Shown: piece after piece, positions 8,550 to 17,860 of the stretch
How the letters are laid out: every line of letters starts with the position of its first letter
How positions within the stretch are numbered: position 1 is the first letter of the stretch
Assembly (NCBI GenBank): GCA_025517485.1
Contig: JAOPKB010000005.1
Location: forward strand, 124,001-188,000
Direction of reading: 5' to 3'
Length of the DNA stretch: 64,000 nucleotides
From: Natronoglomus mannanivorans
Lineage (GTDB): Archaea > Halobacteriota > Halobacteria > Halobacteriales > Natrialbaceae
Made by a program: the position numbers and the translations under genes
The notes under the pieces: generated by a model
Database searches by the model: none
What the model was told of the DNA's origin: nothing
The model's input: only the letters and a program-made list of their open reading frames with translations

Positions 8550-11039
8550 GTGGAGCTGATTATTACCGAGAAGGACAACGCTGCACGGCGGATCGCAGAT
8601 ATTCTGAGCGGCGGATCGATGGACGCGACACGCGAGAACGGCGTGAACGTCTACGAGTGGGGCGGCAAGCGCTGTGTCGGGCTGTCGGGTCACGTCGTCG
8701 GCGTGGACTTTCCCCCGGAGTACTCCGATTGGCGTGACGTCGAGCCCGCGGAACTGATCGACGCGACTATCGAAAAAGAGGCGACGAAGGAGAACATCGT
8801 CGCCACGCTACGCATTCTGTCGCGGCAAGCCGAAATAGCGACTATCGCGACCGACTACGACCGCGAGGGTGAACTGATCGGCAAAGAAGCCTACGAGATC
8901 GTTCGCGACGTCAACGAGGAGATCCCCATCCGTCGGGTTCGATTCTCTTCGATCACCGAAAACGAGGTCACGAACGCCTTCGCCGAACCCGAAGAACTCG
9001 ACTTCGATCTCGCGGCCGCCGGCGAGGCTCGCCAGATTATCGACCTGATCTGGGGGGCCGCGCTCACGCGATTCCTCTCGCTCTCTGCGGGCCAGCTCGG
9101 CAACGACTTCATCTCCGTCGGGCGAGTCCAGTCGCCGACGCTCAAACTGCTCGTCGACCGCGAGCGCGAGATCGAGGCGTTCGACCCCGAAGACTACTGG
9201 GAGCTGTTCGTCGACCTCACCAAGGCCGACGACGACGCGGAGTCTTTCGACGCCCAGTACTTCTACCTCGACGAGGAGGACAACGAGGCCGAACGCGTCT
9301 GGGACGAGGCGGACGCCGAGGCGGCGTTCGAGGACCTCTCGAGTACCTCGGAGGCGACGGTCGTCGACGTCAACCGACGTACCCGGACGGACGCGCCACC
9401 GGCGCCGTTCAACACCACGCAGTTCATCCGCGCGGCCAGCGCGATCGGCTACTCGGCCAAACGCGCGATGTCGATCGCCGAAGACCTGTACACGGCGGGG
9501 TACATCACCTACCCGCGGACGGACAACACCGTCTACCCGGACGATCTCGACCCCGAGGTCCTGCTCGACGACTTCGTCGGCCACCCCACGCTGGGTGAGG
9601 ACGCCGAAGACCTACTCGAGGCCGACGAGATCCGTCCGACGGAGGGCGACGAGGAGACGACCGACCACCCGCCGATCCACCCGACCGGCGAGATCCCCAC
9701 CCGCGGCGACGTCTCCGACGACGAGTGGGAGGTCTTCGAACTCGTGGTCAGACGCTTCTACGCGACCGTCGCCGAAGACGCGGTCTGGGAGCACCTGCGC
9801 GTCGTCGCCGAAGCGGCCGACCGCTCGCTGAAGGCGAACGGCAAGCGACTGGTCGAACCCGGCTATCACGCGGTGTACCCGTACTTCTCGACGACGGAGA
9901 ACTACGTGCCCGACGTCACTGAGGGCGAGACGCTTTCCCTAACTGACATCGAACTCGAGGAGAAGCAAACGCAGCCACCCCGTCGCTACGGCCAATCTCG
10001 GCTCATCGAGACCATGGAGAGCATGGGAATTGGTACGAAGTCGACACGACACGAGACCATCGAGAAACTCTACGATCGCGGCTACGTCGAGAGTGATCCG
10101 CCGCGGCCAACCCGGCTGGCGATGGCCGTCGTCGAGGCCGCCGAGAACTACGCCGACCGCGTCGTCAGCGAGGAGATGACCGCCCAGCTCGAGGCGGATA
10201 TGGACGCTATCGCGAGCGGCGAGGCGACCCTCGAGGACGTCACCGGCGAGTCTCGCGAGATGCTCGAGGATATCTTCGCGGAACTGGCCGACTCCCGCGA
10301 GGAGATCGGCGACCACATCCGGAAGTCGCTCAAAGACGACAAGCGTCTCGGGCCGTGTCCCGAGTGCGGCGAGGACCTGCTGGTCCGGCGGAGTCGATAC
10401 GGCTCGTACTTCGTCGGCTGCGACGGCTACCCCGACTGCGAGCACACGATTCCGCTTCCCTCGACGGGCAAGCCGCTCATTCTCGAGGAAACCTGCGAGG
10501 ATCACGAGCTACACGAGGTGAAGATGCTCGCGGGTCGACAGACGTTCGTCCACGGCTGTCCGCTCTGTAAGGCTGAGGAAGCCGGCGAGGGGCCGATACT
10601 GGGCGAGTGTCCCGACTGCGGCGACGAGCACGACGGCGAACTCGCGGTCAAGACCCTCCAGAGCGGTTCGCGTCTGGTGGGCTGTACACGCTATCCCGAC
10701 TGCGAGTACTCGCTCCCGCTGCCGCGACGCGGCGAGATCGAGGTCACCGACGAGCGGTGTGAGGAACACGACCTGCCCGAACTGCTGGTCCACAGCGGCG
10801 ACGAGCCCTGGGAACTGGGCTGTCCGATCTGTAACTATCAGGAGTTTCAGGCCCGCGAGAGCGAGAGCGGCTCAGACCTCGAGTCGCTCGAGGGCGTCGG
10901 CGCGAAGACCGTCGAGAAACTCGCCGCCGCCGGAATCGAGAGTTTGGACGATCTGACCGACGCCGACCCAGACTCGGTCGCTGCGGACGTCGACGGTATC
11001 AGCGCGGATCGCGTGCGGAGCTGGCAGGCGAAAGCCTGA
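8550..11039 (+). CDS. topA: DNA topoisomerase I (type IA)
   Basis: Relaxes negatively supercoiled DNA. The 829-aa protein has an N-terminal TOPRIM domain (ITEKDNAARRIA; DYDREGELIG with the metal-binding acidic cluster), the type IA core, and the active-site Tyr321 in ITYPRTDN. From about residue 596 there are four Cys-containing zinc modules (CPECG, CDGYPDC, CPLC, CPDCG, CTRYPDC, CPIC), and the end (about 775-829) is a helix-hairpin-helix (GVGAKTVEKLAAAGI). Start codon is GTG, preceded by gggaggtgaacc as a ribosome-binding site. Monocistronic. No key residue is missing. Confidence 0.95.
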   Translation: MELIITEKDNAARRIADILSGGSMDATRENGVNVYEWGGKRCVGLSGHVVGVDFPPEYSDWRDVEPAELIDATIEKEATKENIVATLRILSRQAEIATIATDYDREGELIGKEAYEIVRDVNEEIPIRRVRFSSITENEVTNAFAEPEELDFDLAAAGEARQIIDLIWGAALTRFLSLSAGQLGNDFISVGRVQSPTLKLLVDREREIEAFDPEDYWELFVDLTKADDDAESFDAQYFYLDEEDNEAERVWDEADAEAAFEDLSSTSEATVVDVNRRTRTDAPPAPFNTTQFIRAASAIGYSAKRAMSIAEDLYTAGYITYPRTDNTVYPDDLDPEVLLDDFVGHPTLGEDAEDLLEADEIRPTEGDEETTDHPPIHPTGEIPTRGDVSDDEWEVFELVVRRFYATVAEDAVWEHLRVVAEAADRSLKANGKRLVEPGYHAVYPYFSTTENYVPDVTEGETLSLTDIELEEKQTQPPRRYGQSRLIETMESMGIGTKSTRHETIEKLYDRGYVESDPPRPTRLAMAVVEAAENYADRVVSEEMTAQLEADMDAIASGEATLEDVTGESREMLEDIFAELADSREEIGDHIRKSLKDDKRLGPCPECGEDLLVRRSRYGSYFVGCDGYPDCEHTIPLPSTGKPLILEETCEDHELHEVKMLAGRQTFVHGCPLCKAEEAGEGPILGECPDCGDEHDGELAVKTLQSGSRLVGCTRYPDCEYSLPLPRRGEIEVTDERCEEHDLPELLVHSGDEPWELGCPICNYQEFQARESESGSDLESLEGVGAKTVEKLAAAGIESLDDLTDADPDSVAADVDGISADRVRSWQAKA

Positions 11040-11331
11040 ACGAAGGTGTGAGCCGTCTCGAACGCATCAGCATGCGATTCGTTCTCGAGAGAAAACCGTG
11101 AGAATCGGCCTCGGCAACCGCCTGTCTGCCTCTGCGAAACATATACGATCATAAACGTAATGGTCGTTCAGTGGATTTATTTGGATGGAGAGGTTCTATA
11201 CGGTACGGTGATGGTACGTCCTTGGTGTCCGTTCCCCACGGTGGCGGTCGTCGGTCGATCCAGTCCGACGATCGGCCGCTGCTATCCGACGTTTGGACAC
11301 CGATTCTCCTGTCCCACACCCACACCCAACT

Positions 11332-11811
11332 ATGACCCCATCGAACCACGATTCACAGACGAGTTGTCCCGACGTTGGCCTCGACACCCGATTACCAGTT
11401 CCGCCGGATGGGCCGGCGGACGGTGACCGGGATGGCGACGGAAACGCGCTCGATCTCTCACCCGACGCACTGTTCGACGTCCTCGCAACGACTCGATCGC
11501 GGTACGTTCTGTACTACCTGGTCGACCACGGCGGCACGACGATGGTCGACACGGTCGCAACGACGGTCACGGCGTGGGAGACCGAAACGACGGCAGACGG
11601 CATTTCGCGGGATTCGATGGAGGACACACTCATCGACCTGGTCCACGCGACGCTTCCGAAACTCGACGATTACGGTTTCGTCGAGTACGACACCGACGAG
11701 AAGGTCGTGACGCCGACACCACGCGCCGACGACCTCGAGCCGTTTCTCGAGATCGCCCGTCAACTGGACGGCCCCGAGGCCGAAGCCGATGGGACGGCAT
11801 TCGAGAAGTGA
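11332..11811 (+). CDS. DUF7344 winged-helix regulator
   Basis: 159-aa haloarchaeal protein. After a polar Asp/Pro-rich N-terminus of ~50 residues, the segment LSPDALFDVLATTRSRYVLYYL begins a winged helix of the DUF7344 type, ending HATLPKLDDYGFVEYD. Such proteins are predicted transcription regulators, but targets are unknown. The frame allows a TTG start at 11293; ATG 11332 is preferred. A second DUF7344 protein, with membrane segments, is at 34836-35408. Confidence 0.82.
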   Translation: MTPSNHDSQTSCPDVGLDTRLPVPPDGPADGDRDGDGNALDLSPDALFDVLATTRSRYVLYYLVDHGGTTMVDTVATTVTAWETETTADGISRDSMEDTLIDLVHATLPKLDDYGFVEYDTDEKVVTPTPRADDLEPFLEIARQLDGPEAEADGTAFEK

Positions 11812-12115
11812 GTACAGGGGAGAGTCGATTCGCGAACAGGGGGACGACGGGATCGGGGGTATTTCCGTTCGGTTTGTCCGTTGTGGAGGTTCACTCGAGG
11901 TGCTCGAGCGACGCGAGTGAGTGTGGGACACCGTAGTTTTCGGATTGTGAGAGAGCGACGCCTCGGTTACGGGAGGCTGGGAGCAGAATCGACATCCGTC
12001 CCGCCTATCGTGCCGTCAGTCCCTATTTGGAACCCGTTCACGTTCACCAGCGACGCTCGAGGACGCACGACTCGCTGCGTTTTTCACCACCCGCCGTCGA
12101 CTCGAGACTGAATCC
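11812..12115. other. Intergenic region without recognised gene
   Basis: About 300 bp between the DUF7344 gene and the LysE gene. It contains only short shadow ORFs. Near its end gtttttcacc (about 12079-12088) is a plausible TATA box for the GTG start at 12116. Nothing else recognised. Confidence 0.4.
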
Positions 12116-12793
12116 GTGCTCTCGTCGCTTACCACGCTCACCGTCGGGGTCGTCTTCGGGCTCGCACTCGCCGCACCGCCGGGACCGATGAACGCCGTCA
12201 TCGCCGAGGAGAGCGTCAATCGGGGATGGACCGCCGGCTTTCGGACCGGCGTCGGTGCGATGCTCGCGGACGTCGTCTTCTTCGGACTCACGGTACTCGG
12301 CGTCGCCACCATCGTCAGCCGCTACGCGACGCTCGAGTCCGCTCTCTTTCTCGTCGGCGGCCTCCTGATGCTCCTGTTCGCGGCCGACGCCGTCGGCGAG
12401 GCGACGGGCTCGTCGTTCACGTCCGGGTCGGTCGCGGACACTGCGACGGGCTTCCAGAAGGCGTTCGCCCTCTCGTTGACCAACCCCTACCAGCTCACCT
12501 TCTGGCTCACGGCCGGCGTCGGACTGGTGCGACCGGGAACGCTCGTAGTGACCGACCACGCGCCCGCACTCGAGCGGGCCGTCGGCTCGCTGGCCGTCGA
12601 GACCGGCAGCCCAGCACTCCTGCTTGGCTTCTTCGGGGGCATCGTAATCTGGATCGTCGCCTACCCGGCGACGCTCGTCACCGTCGGCCGCCGAATCGAC
12701 GCCTTCGCGCCGGCCGTCGCGGTTGCCAGCGGGCTCGTCCTCGCGGGCTTCGGTCTGTTGTTTTGCTGGCTCGGTCTCACCGGATTCCTCTAG
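12116..12793 (+). CDS. LysE/RhtB-family exporter
   Basis: 225-aa integral membrane protein of the LysE translocator family, which exports amino acids or related metabolites. The family signature AAPPGPMNAVIAEESVNRGWTAGF is near the N-terminus, and about six hydrophobic segments follow, with the SLTNPYQLTFWL motif in the middle. Start is GTG 12116; no better ATG lies nearby and the first segment begins at once (TLTVGVVFGLALAAPPGP). Substrate unknown. Monocistronic, convergent with the Ig-like gene. Confidence 0.9.
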   Translation: MLSSLTTLTVGVVFGLALAAPPGPMNAVIAEESVNRGWTAGFRTGVGAMLADVVFFGLTVLGVATIVSRYATLESALFLVGGLLMLLFAADAVGEATGSSFTSGSVADTATGFQKAFALSLTNPYQLTFWLTAGVGLVRPGTLVVTDHAPALERAVGSLAVETGSPALLLGFFGGIVIWIVAYPATLVTVGRRIDAFAPAVAVASGLVLAGFGLLFCWLGLTGFL

Positions 12794-12796
12794 CGG

Positions 12797-13108
12797 TCAC
12801 CGGACGACTCGAGGCGACGAACTCCCGGAAGCGACCCGCAAGAGCAGTCTCCCCGGTTCGTAGGCGACGCGGTCGGTCGACGGTTTGACTGCGACCAGCG
12901 TCCAGAATCCGGGTTCGCGAAACGTGAGTCGACACCGTCCCGATTCGTCCGTTCTGTGCTCGCCTCTCCCGGTTCGTATCGTCGCACCTTCTACTGGTCT
13001 GTTCCAGTCGTCTCGCACGCGGACAGTGACAGTGTCTCCGACGGTCGCGTCGTCTCGGTCGGTCTCGAGGACGAGTTGACGGTCGACCTTTATGTGGGTG
13101 GTTAGCAC
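12797..13108 (-). CDS. Conserved haloarchaeal protein with Ig-like/carboxypeptidase-regulatory-like fold (103 aa)
   Basis: Predicted all-beta single domain: VGDTVTVRVRDDWNRPVEGATIRTG is the classic start of a bacterial Ig-like or carboxypeptidase-regulatory repeat, followed by RTDESGRCRLTFREPGFWTL. I chose GTG 13108 (reading MLTTHIKVDRQLVLETD) because similar haloarchaeal proteins start at this point; an open frame runs to 13279 but looks non-coding. No signal peptide, so probably cytoplasmic. Function unknown. Confidence 0.62.
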   Translation of the reverse strand: MLTTHIKVDRQLVLETDRDDATVGDTVTVRVRDDWNRPVEGATIRTGRGEHRTDESGRCRLTFREPGFWTLVAVKPSTDRVAYEPGRLLLRVASGSSSPRVVR

Positions 13109-13452
13109 GGGACGGGAGAAAAACCCTCTCGGCGTCCCGGTAGTTCCTGACGTGTCTGAGCGACGTGGACTCCCGATGAAAACGGTAAAGTGCACATGGA
13201 GAGGTGAGTGCGTGTTCGCCGTTCTCACGTGGTCGTCTCGAGGAGTGACGGCATATCGACCGACTGTAAGCCCCGGCATAACGGACAGAAATCAAATATT
13301 ATCGGTTGACACTTCGTTCGAGACGCTGTTGCGCGGGCCGTCGGTTCGACTCTTCTTCCCGAGGACGACCTTCGGTATCGTTGTCATAATCTGTGGGGCA
13401 CGTTGACAGCCAACTCATAACAATAACCATATAACTATCAGTCGTGAATGTC
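13109..13452. other. AT-rich intergenic region
   Basis: About 340 bp with locally low GC (notably 13280-13310 and 13400-13450) and no convincing ORF. Its right end holds the TATA-like ccatataact at 13427-13436. It is a likely promoter and regulatory region for the DUF354/epimerase operon. Confidence 0.4.
13427..13436 (+). promoter_or_regulatory. TATA-box-like element before the DUF354/epimerase operon
   Basis: ccatataact is centred about 22 nt before ATG 13453 and ~190 nt before the DUF354 start. Transcription would thus begin at or near the small ORF, leaving a long 5' region before the first enzyme gene. Confidence 0.45.
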
Positions 13453-13623
13453 ATGCGTCATCAAGTAGAACAACTGTCTCCGCGGTGGTCAAACGAAGCC
13501 ACTGTCGGTGATTCGTTCACACGAAAGGGGGTCCTGAACGACCGCCAGAGCGGCTGTGGAGGGGGAATAGGATCTCTCACGTCACTCTCGGCCACGCGCC
13601 GGTCCTCGAGGGGGAGCGGATAA
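13453..13623 (+). CDS. Possible 56-aa leader ORF coupled to the DUF354 gene
   Basis: An ORF from ATG 13453 to TAA 13621-13623 whose last base is the first base of the DUF354 ATG. The product (56 aa, starting MRHQVEQLSPRW) has no recognised family and a Ser/Arg-rich end. Support is positional only: it starts just after a TATA box and overlaps the next gene. It may be a translational leader rather than a functional protein. Confidence 0.33.
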   Translation: MRHQVEQLSPRWSNEATVGDSFTRKGVLNDRQSGCGGGIGSLTSLSATRRSSRGSG

Positions 13624-14711
13624 TGAAGTACCTGTTTTTCACGAATACGCCGGCACACGTCCACCTCTACAAGCACACGATCGACCAGCTGCAAGCCCAG
13701 GGCCACGACGTGCTCGTACTGGGTCGAGAGTACGGGTGCACCGAGGCGTTACTCGAGTATCACGATCTTCCCTACGAAATATACGGGAAGTGCGACACGA
13801 CGAAGTTCTCCCTGTTTCGAGAGCTACCCACGCAGTATCTCAACATCTTCCGGATTACACGGAGATACGATCCGGACTGGGTTTTCGGAGTCGGTGCGTA
13901 CGCTGCACACGCCGGCGCGATCACGGGGACGCCGGTGACGCTGGTTCTCGACACCGAGCCGACGTCGATCGATCACAGTATCTCCCGTCCCTTCGTGAAT
14001 ACGTTCCTGACGCCGGACGCGTTTCAGAAGGACCTCGGCAAGAACCACTACCGGTTCAAGGGATTCAAAGAGTCCGCATACCTCCATCCGGACGTCTTCG
14101 AACCGACCTGCGACGTGCGAGAGAAGTTAGGCATCGAGCAGGACGAACCGTACGTGATCGTCAGGCTCAACGCCTTCGGATCGCACCACGACGTCGGAAA
14201 GTCCGGCTTCACCGACGATCAACGCCGACGGTTACTCGAGACGCTCTCGACGTACGCGACGGTTTTCGTCTCCGACGAAGGCGGAACGTTCGATTTCGAC
14301 GATATCGACGCCGACCCGTTCGATCTCCACCCGGCACGCATTCACGACGCGCTCGCCGAGGCGAACCTGCTGGTCGCCGATACGCAGACGATGGTCACGG
14401 AAGCAGCACTGCTGGGGACCCCAGCAATTCGATCGAACTCGTTCGTCGGCGAGTCCGATATGGGGAACTTCGTCGAACTCGAGGCGAACGACCTGATCTG
14501 CAACTGCGTCGAGTTCGAACACGTTCTCGACCGCGCACGAGAGCTTCTCGGGCGCGAGTCGATCGAAGAAGAGTGGACACAACGCCGCGACGAGTACGTC
14601 GAGGCGACCGAGATGGTCGATCTTACGGAGTTACTCACCGAACTCGCGTTGACGGCCGCGAGACACGAACCAGCCGGTTCTCAGGTCGAGGAACGGGAGG
14701 TGTTCGCCTGA
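13623..14711 (+). CDS. DUF354 protein (glycosyltransferase-B-like)
   Basis: 362-aa member of DUF354, whose fold resembles UDP-GlcNAc 2-epimerase/GT-B glycosyltransferases. The N-terminal strand-helix MKYLFFTNTPAHVHLYKHTIDQL and the central IVRLNAFGSHHD and LHPARIHDALAEANLLVADTQTMVTEAALLGTPAI segments match the family, the latter being the nucleotide-sugar binding side. Found in archaeal surface-polysaccharide loci. The epimerase gene follows by one base, so they act in one operon, probably in synthesis of an N-acetylhexosamine-derived sugar. Confidence 0.88.
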   Translation: MKYLFFTNTPAHVHLYKHTIDQLQAQGHDVLVLGREYGCTEALLEYHDLPYEIYGKCDTTKFSLFRELPTQYLNIFRITRRYDPDWVFGVGAYAAHAGAITGTPVTLVLDTEPTSIDHSISRPFVNTFLTPDAFQKDLGKNHYRFKGFKESAYLHPDVFEPTCDVREKLGIEQDEPYVIVRLNAFGSHHDVGKSGFTDDQRRRLLETLSTYATVFVSDEGGTFDFDDIDADPFDLHPARIHDALAEANLLVADTQTMVTEAALLGTPAIRSNSFVGESDMGNFVELEANDLICNCVEFEHVLDRARELLGRESIEEEWTQRRDEYVEATEMVDLTELLTELALTAARHEPAGSQVEEREVFA

Positions 14712-14712
14712 G

Positions 14713-15837
14713 ATGAACGTCTGCTCGATCGTCGGTGCCAGACCGCAGTTCGTCAAGGCGTCGGTCGTCACACCCGCACTGCGAAAGCGATGTGAGGAGG
14801 TTCTCGTCCATACGGGCCAACACTACGACGAAGAGTTGTCCGACGTGTTTTTCGACGAGCTCGGAATCCCCGAGCCCGATTACAATCTCGGCGTCGGATC
14901 CGACAGCCACGGCCAGCAGACCGCCGACATGATCGCCGGAATCGAAGAGATCGTCGAGCGAACCTCGCCCGACGTACTCTTGCTGTACGGCGACACGAAC
15001 TCGACGCTCGCGGGAGCGGTCATCGGGTCGAAAGCCGACGTCACGCTCGTCCACATCGAGGGCGGACTTCGAAGTTACAACCGTGAGATGCCCGAAGAGG
15101 TCAACCGCGTCGCGACCGACCACCTGTCGGACGTGTCGTTCGTCCCGTGTGAACGGGCGATCGAAAACCTCGAGGCGGAAGGAATCACCGACGACGTGTA
15201 CTTCACGGGGGACGTGATGTACGACGCCATCCTAAAAGCCCGCGAACGGGCGCGCGAAACGTCGACGATCCTCGAGACTCACGGGCTGGAACCCGACGAG
15301 TTCATCCTCACGACCGTCCACCGCGCGAGCAACACCGACGACCGATCCAATCTGGCGGCGATTCTCGACGGACTGGCGAACGCCCCGCTCCCGGTCGTGT
15401 TTCCCGCTCATCCACGGACCGTCAGCTGTCTCCGCGAGTACGGACTCTGGGAGCGAGCGACGTCCGAACTCGAGGTCATCGATCCCGTCGGCTACCTCGA
15501 CTTCGTCCGGCTGCTCGACGCCGCAGAACGGATCGCGACCGACTCCGGCGGCGTCCAGAAAGAAGCGTTCTTCCTCGACACCCCCTGTGCGACCCTCCGC
15601 GAGGAAACCGAGTGGAAGGCGACGGTCTCCTGTGGCTGGAACGTCATCGTCGGCCCCCACCGAGAACCGATCGAAGCGGCGCTCGAGACCGAGTATCGCC
15701 TCGAGAACAAGCCCCAGCCCTACGGCGACGGAAACGCGTCCGAACGGATCGCCCGACTGCTCGAATCTCACGTCGAGGACGGCGAGCCCCTCGCTTCCGA
15801 GATCGACCGGCGTCACACACCCGAAGGCACTCCGTAA
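14713..15837 (+). CDS. wecB: UDP-N-acetylglucosamine 2-epimerase (non-hydrolysing)
   Basis: Interconverts UDP-GlcNAc and UDP-ManNAc for surface glycans. The 374-aa protein begins MNVCSIVGARPQFVKAS, followed by VHTGQHYDEELSDVFFDELG, LLYGDTNSTLAGA and VHIEGGLRS, all core motifs; TDSGGVQKEAFFL is the UDP-binding region near residue 280. It starts one base after the DUF354 stop. The usual partner UDP-ManNAc dehydrogenase is not in the window. Confidence 0.94.
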   Translation: MNVCSIVGARPQFVKASVVTPALRKRCEEVLVHTGQHYDEELSDVFFDELGIPEPDYNLGVGSDSHGQQTADMIAGIEEIVERTSPDVLLLYGDTNSTLAGAVIGSKADVTLVHIEGGLRSYNREMPEEVNRVATDHLSDVSFVPCERAIENLEAEGITDDVYFTGDVMYDAILKARERARETSTILETHGLEPDEFILTTVHRASNTDDRSNLAAILDGLANAPLPVVFPAHPRTVSCLREYGLWERATSELEVIDPVGYLDFVRLLDAAERIATDSGGVQKEAFFLDTPCATLREETEWKATVSCGWNVIVGPHREPIEAALETEYRLENKPQPYGDGNASERIARLLESHVEDGEPLASEIDRRHTPEGTP

Positions 15838-15850
15838 ACTACCCCACCCT

Positions 15851-15900
15851 ACTCCTTCGGCGCATATGCGCCTCACTCCTTGAGGTCGGAGGCTCCACCT
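15851..15900. repeat. Paired palindromes downstream of the epimerase gene
   Basis: A perfect 14-bp palindrome ggcgcatatgcgcc (15859-15872) is flanked by the direct repeat actcctt (15851-15857 and 15875-15881). A second imperfect hairpin aggtcggaggctccacct follows at 15883-15900. They lie between two convergent genes, so a two-way terminator or a small mobile-element relic are both possible. Confidence 0.45.
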
Positions 15901-15988
15901 TGTGTTATGCTGAATACGTGGCGACCGTCGGCTGTCTCGAGTGTTCGCTTCGTGCGCCCGTGCCCCTCCGATCCGCATCGGGACAGAC

Positions 15989-16486
15989 TCACCGACCCCA
16001 CAGCCGGCCGCGCACCCGCTGCCACCATCGTCGAACCGAGAGACGGATCCGGCGCCACACCGACAGCGACGGCTCTCGCTCGAGGACCGTCCGGTAGTCG
16101 GCGGGGAGCCAGTCGATAATCTCGAGCAGCGCTGGATTGAGCCAGTAGCCGTCGGCACGCCCCTGCCGGCGACTCCGTTCGTCTAACGCCGTCCGCTCGT
16201 CGTCGGTCATCGCCCAGTGGGTCAACTCGTGGAGTTCGTTCAGGACGATGAGTTCCACGACGCCGACGTTCCACTGTGCCATCCCCAGTTCGTAGTATCG
16301 GATGTTGTGAACGATCAGCGGGATTGTCGTCTCGTCGTCGGCCACCTCGAATTCGACGTAGAGTGCTGGAGCTGGCGGATAATCGTCGAACAGCGTGTAG
16401 ATTCGGTACGGCGGGGAGACGTCCCTCCCCGACTCGAGCGCTCTCTCGACGGCAGTCTCGAGTTGGTCCTCAGGTAAGGGTCCCAT
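15989..16486 (-). CDS. HExxH-motif putative metalloprotein (165 aa)
   Basis: 165-aa haloarchaeal protein with a zinc-protease motif HELTH at residues 86-90 inside a helix (LIVLNELHELTHWAM), preceded by a beta-rich region (ALYVEFEVADDETTIPLIV). The C-terminal ~25 residues are Arg/Trp-rich and basic, unusual in a halophile and possibly membrane- or nucleic-acid-associated. Looks like a small gluzincin-type domain; substrate unknown and the third zinc ligand cannot be assigned. Monocistronic. Confidence 0.78.
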   Translation of the reverse strand: MGPLPEDQLETAVERALESGRDVSPPYRIYTLFDDYPPAPALYVEFEVADDETTIPLIVHNIRYYELGMAQWNVGVVELIVLNELHELTHWAMTDDERTALDERSRRQGRADGYWLNPALLEIIDWLPADYRTVLEREPSLSVWRRIRLSVRRWWQRVRGRLWGR

Positions 16487-16740
16487 TCTCTGTGTCGGTG
16501 TCTGCTGTCACTGCTGTCTCGATGCTGGGTCGCGTCGCCGCGGTGGGTACACCGGCACAGTCTCGGACCGACGACACTGTCTTCTCACGCCAGTAGCCGC
16601 ACGAGGTGAGTCGGACCCATCGCGGGAGTCGTGGAGACGAGAGGGTGCTGCGTCGTCGGTACCGGTTTCGTCTCCGCGGTCATCGCCGCCCGTTCCGTCA
16701 CCTCACTCGATCCGCGGTCGTTCCACATCCGGAATCCCGT

Positions 16741-17433
16741 CTACGGTCTGTCGGTCTCCCGGCCACCCATCTCGGCGATCTCCTCCTCGAGCCACTCGCG
16801 GAACCAGCGTACGCGCTTGAGTCGCTGGTGGGCGATGCTCTCAGCGGTGTCGCTCTCGACGCGATTGGCCGCTTTGAGGCCGCGGTCTAGCACCCGGTCG
16901 ACCATCTGATCGGACTCCATGTGCGTGCGAGCCTCGTACCCCATCCGGAGCAACATCAGCGCCGTTCCGTTGGCGCCGATCTTGTCCAGCAGGTCGGCCT
17001 CGATGAGACACTGAGTCTCCAACGAGACGTCCTCGAGGTCGCCCTGATAGGAGTGTTGTTCGATCGCGCGACACACCTGTGAGACGAACGATTCGGGGAA
17101 CTCGCCGCGAGACTGCAGGTACTCTCTGGCGACGCGAGCACCGGCTTCGGCGTGTAACTCCTGGTCGGCCTCGAGTTTCGCGACGTCGTGAAAGAGCGCG
17201 GCGACGCGCGTGACGTCGATGTCGGCGCCTTCCTTGCGCGCGATGCGCTCGGCGAGGCCGACGACGTTGAGGATGTGGTTGTGGCGGTACTCCGCGGAGT
17301 GCCACGGGTACCAGCGCATCCGGCCGCCTTCGCTCTCTTTCTCGACGCTGGCCGCGAGGTACTCGAAGACGAACTGTTTCATCTCCTCGAACTCGGCGTC
17401 GGAGACCCCGGTCTCTTTTATCTCGACGCCCAC
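16741..17433 (-). CDS. HD-domain phosphohydrolase
   Basis: 230-aa HD-superfamily protein. The metal ligands are in EYRHNHILNVVGLAERI and the HD doublet in ALFHDVAKLEAD; a third His (EQHSYQG) and DLLDKIGANG also fit. Family members hydrolyse nucleotides or cyclic nucleotides with a bound divalent metal. The open frame reaches 17526, but GTG 17433 (MGVEIKETGV) is preferred: it is preceded by ggaggga and the upstream residues are not conserved-looking. Substrate unknown. Confidence 0.88.
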   Translation of the reverse strand: MGVEIKETGVSDAEFEEMKQFVFEYLAASVEKESEGGRMRWYPWHSAEYRHNHILNVVGLAERIARKEGADIDVTRVAALFHDVAKLEADQELHAEAGARVAREYLQSRGEFPESFVSQVCRAIEQHSYQGDLEDVSLETQCLIEADLLDKIGANGTALMLLRMGYEARTHMESDQMVDRVLDRGLKAANRVESDTAESIAHQRLKRVRWFREWLEEEIAEMGGRETDRP

Positions 17434-17860
17434 GAGAGATCCCTCCGCAATAGACGAACGATAGTCATTGACAGAATGTTCGGTCGTTTCGCTCTTTAGC
17501 CTTTGGTTCGGTGGAGTTTCTCTCACGAGACCATACTGGTTATCAAATGTGTCGGTGCTCGAGACAGTCGTTCGGGTGCCGTCGATTCGGCTGAACGGGC
17601 GGTATCGACGTCTTGCATCCCCGATCGACGCTCCGGAGCCGAAAACAAACGTTCGTCAGAACGCGTTTCGAACGTGGTTGCCGTCGTGACCGTCGGCGCT
17701 CGCGAACTCGGCGCGGCGGATCTGGCGCCAACTCGTCCCGGGAGCGCGTCGCGGTCGCCGACCGAGACGGCGACGAGGAGAAAGGGATGGCGGACGACTC
17801 GAGCGGCGATCCGGGCGAAAAGTGGAAGCCAAAACGGTCGGCCTCGAGGCAGACACCGGC
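17434..17860. other. Intergenic region without recognised gene
   Basis: About 425 bp between two minus-strand genes. ORFs in all frames are Arg/Ser-rich shadows. It should contain the HD-gene promoter (AT-rich part near 17455-17480) and the terminator of the dehydratase gene, but no clear hairpin stands out. Confidence 0.35.
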
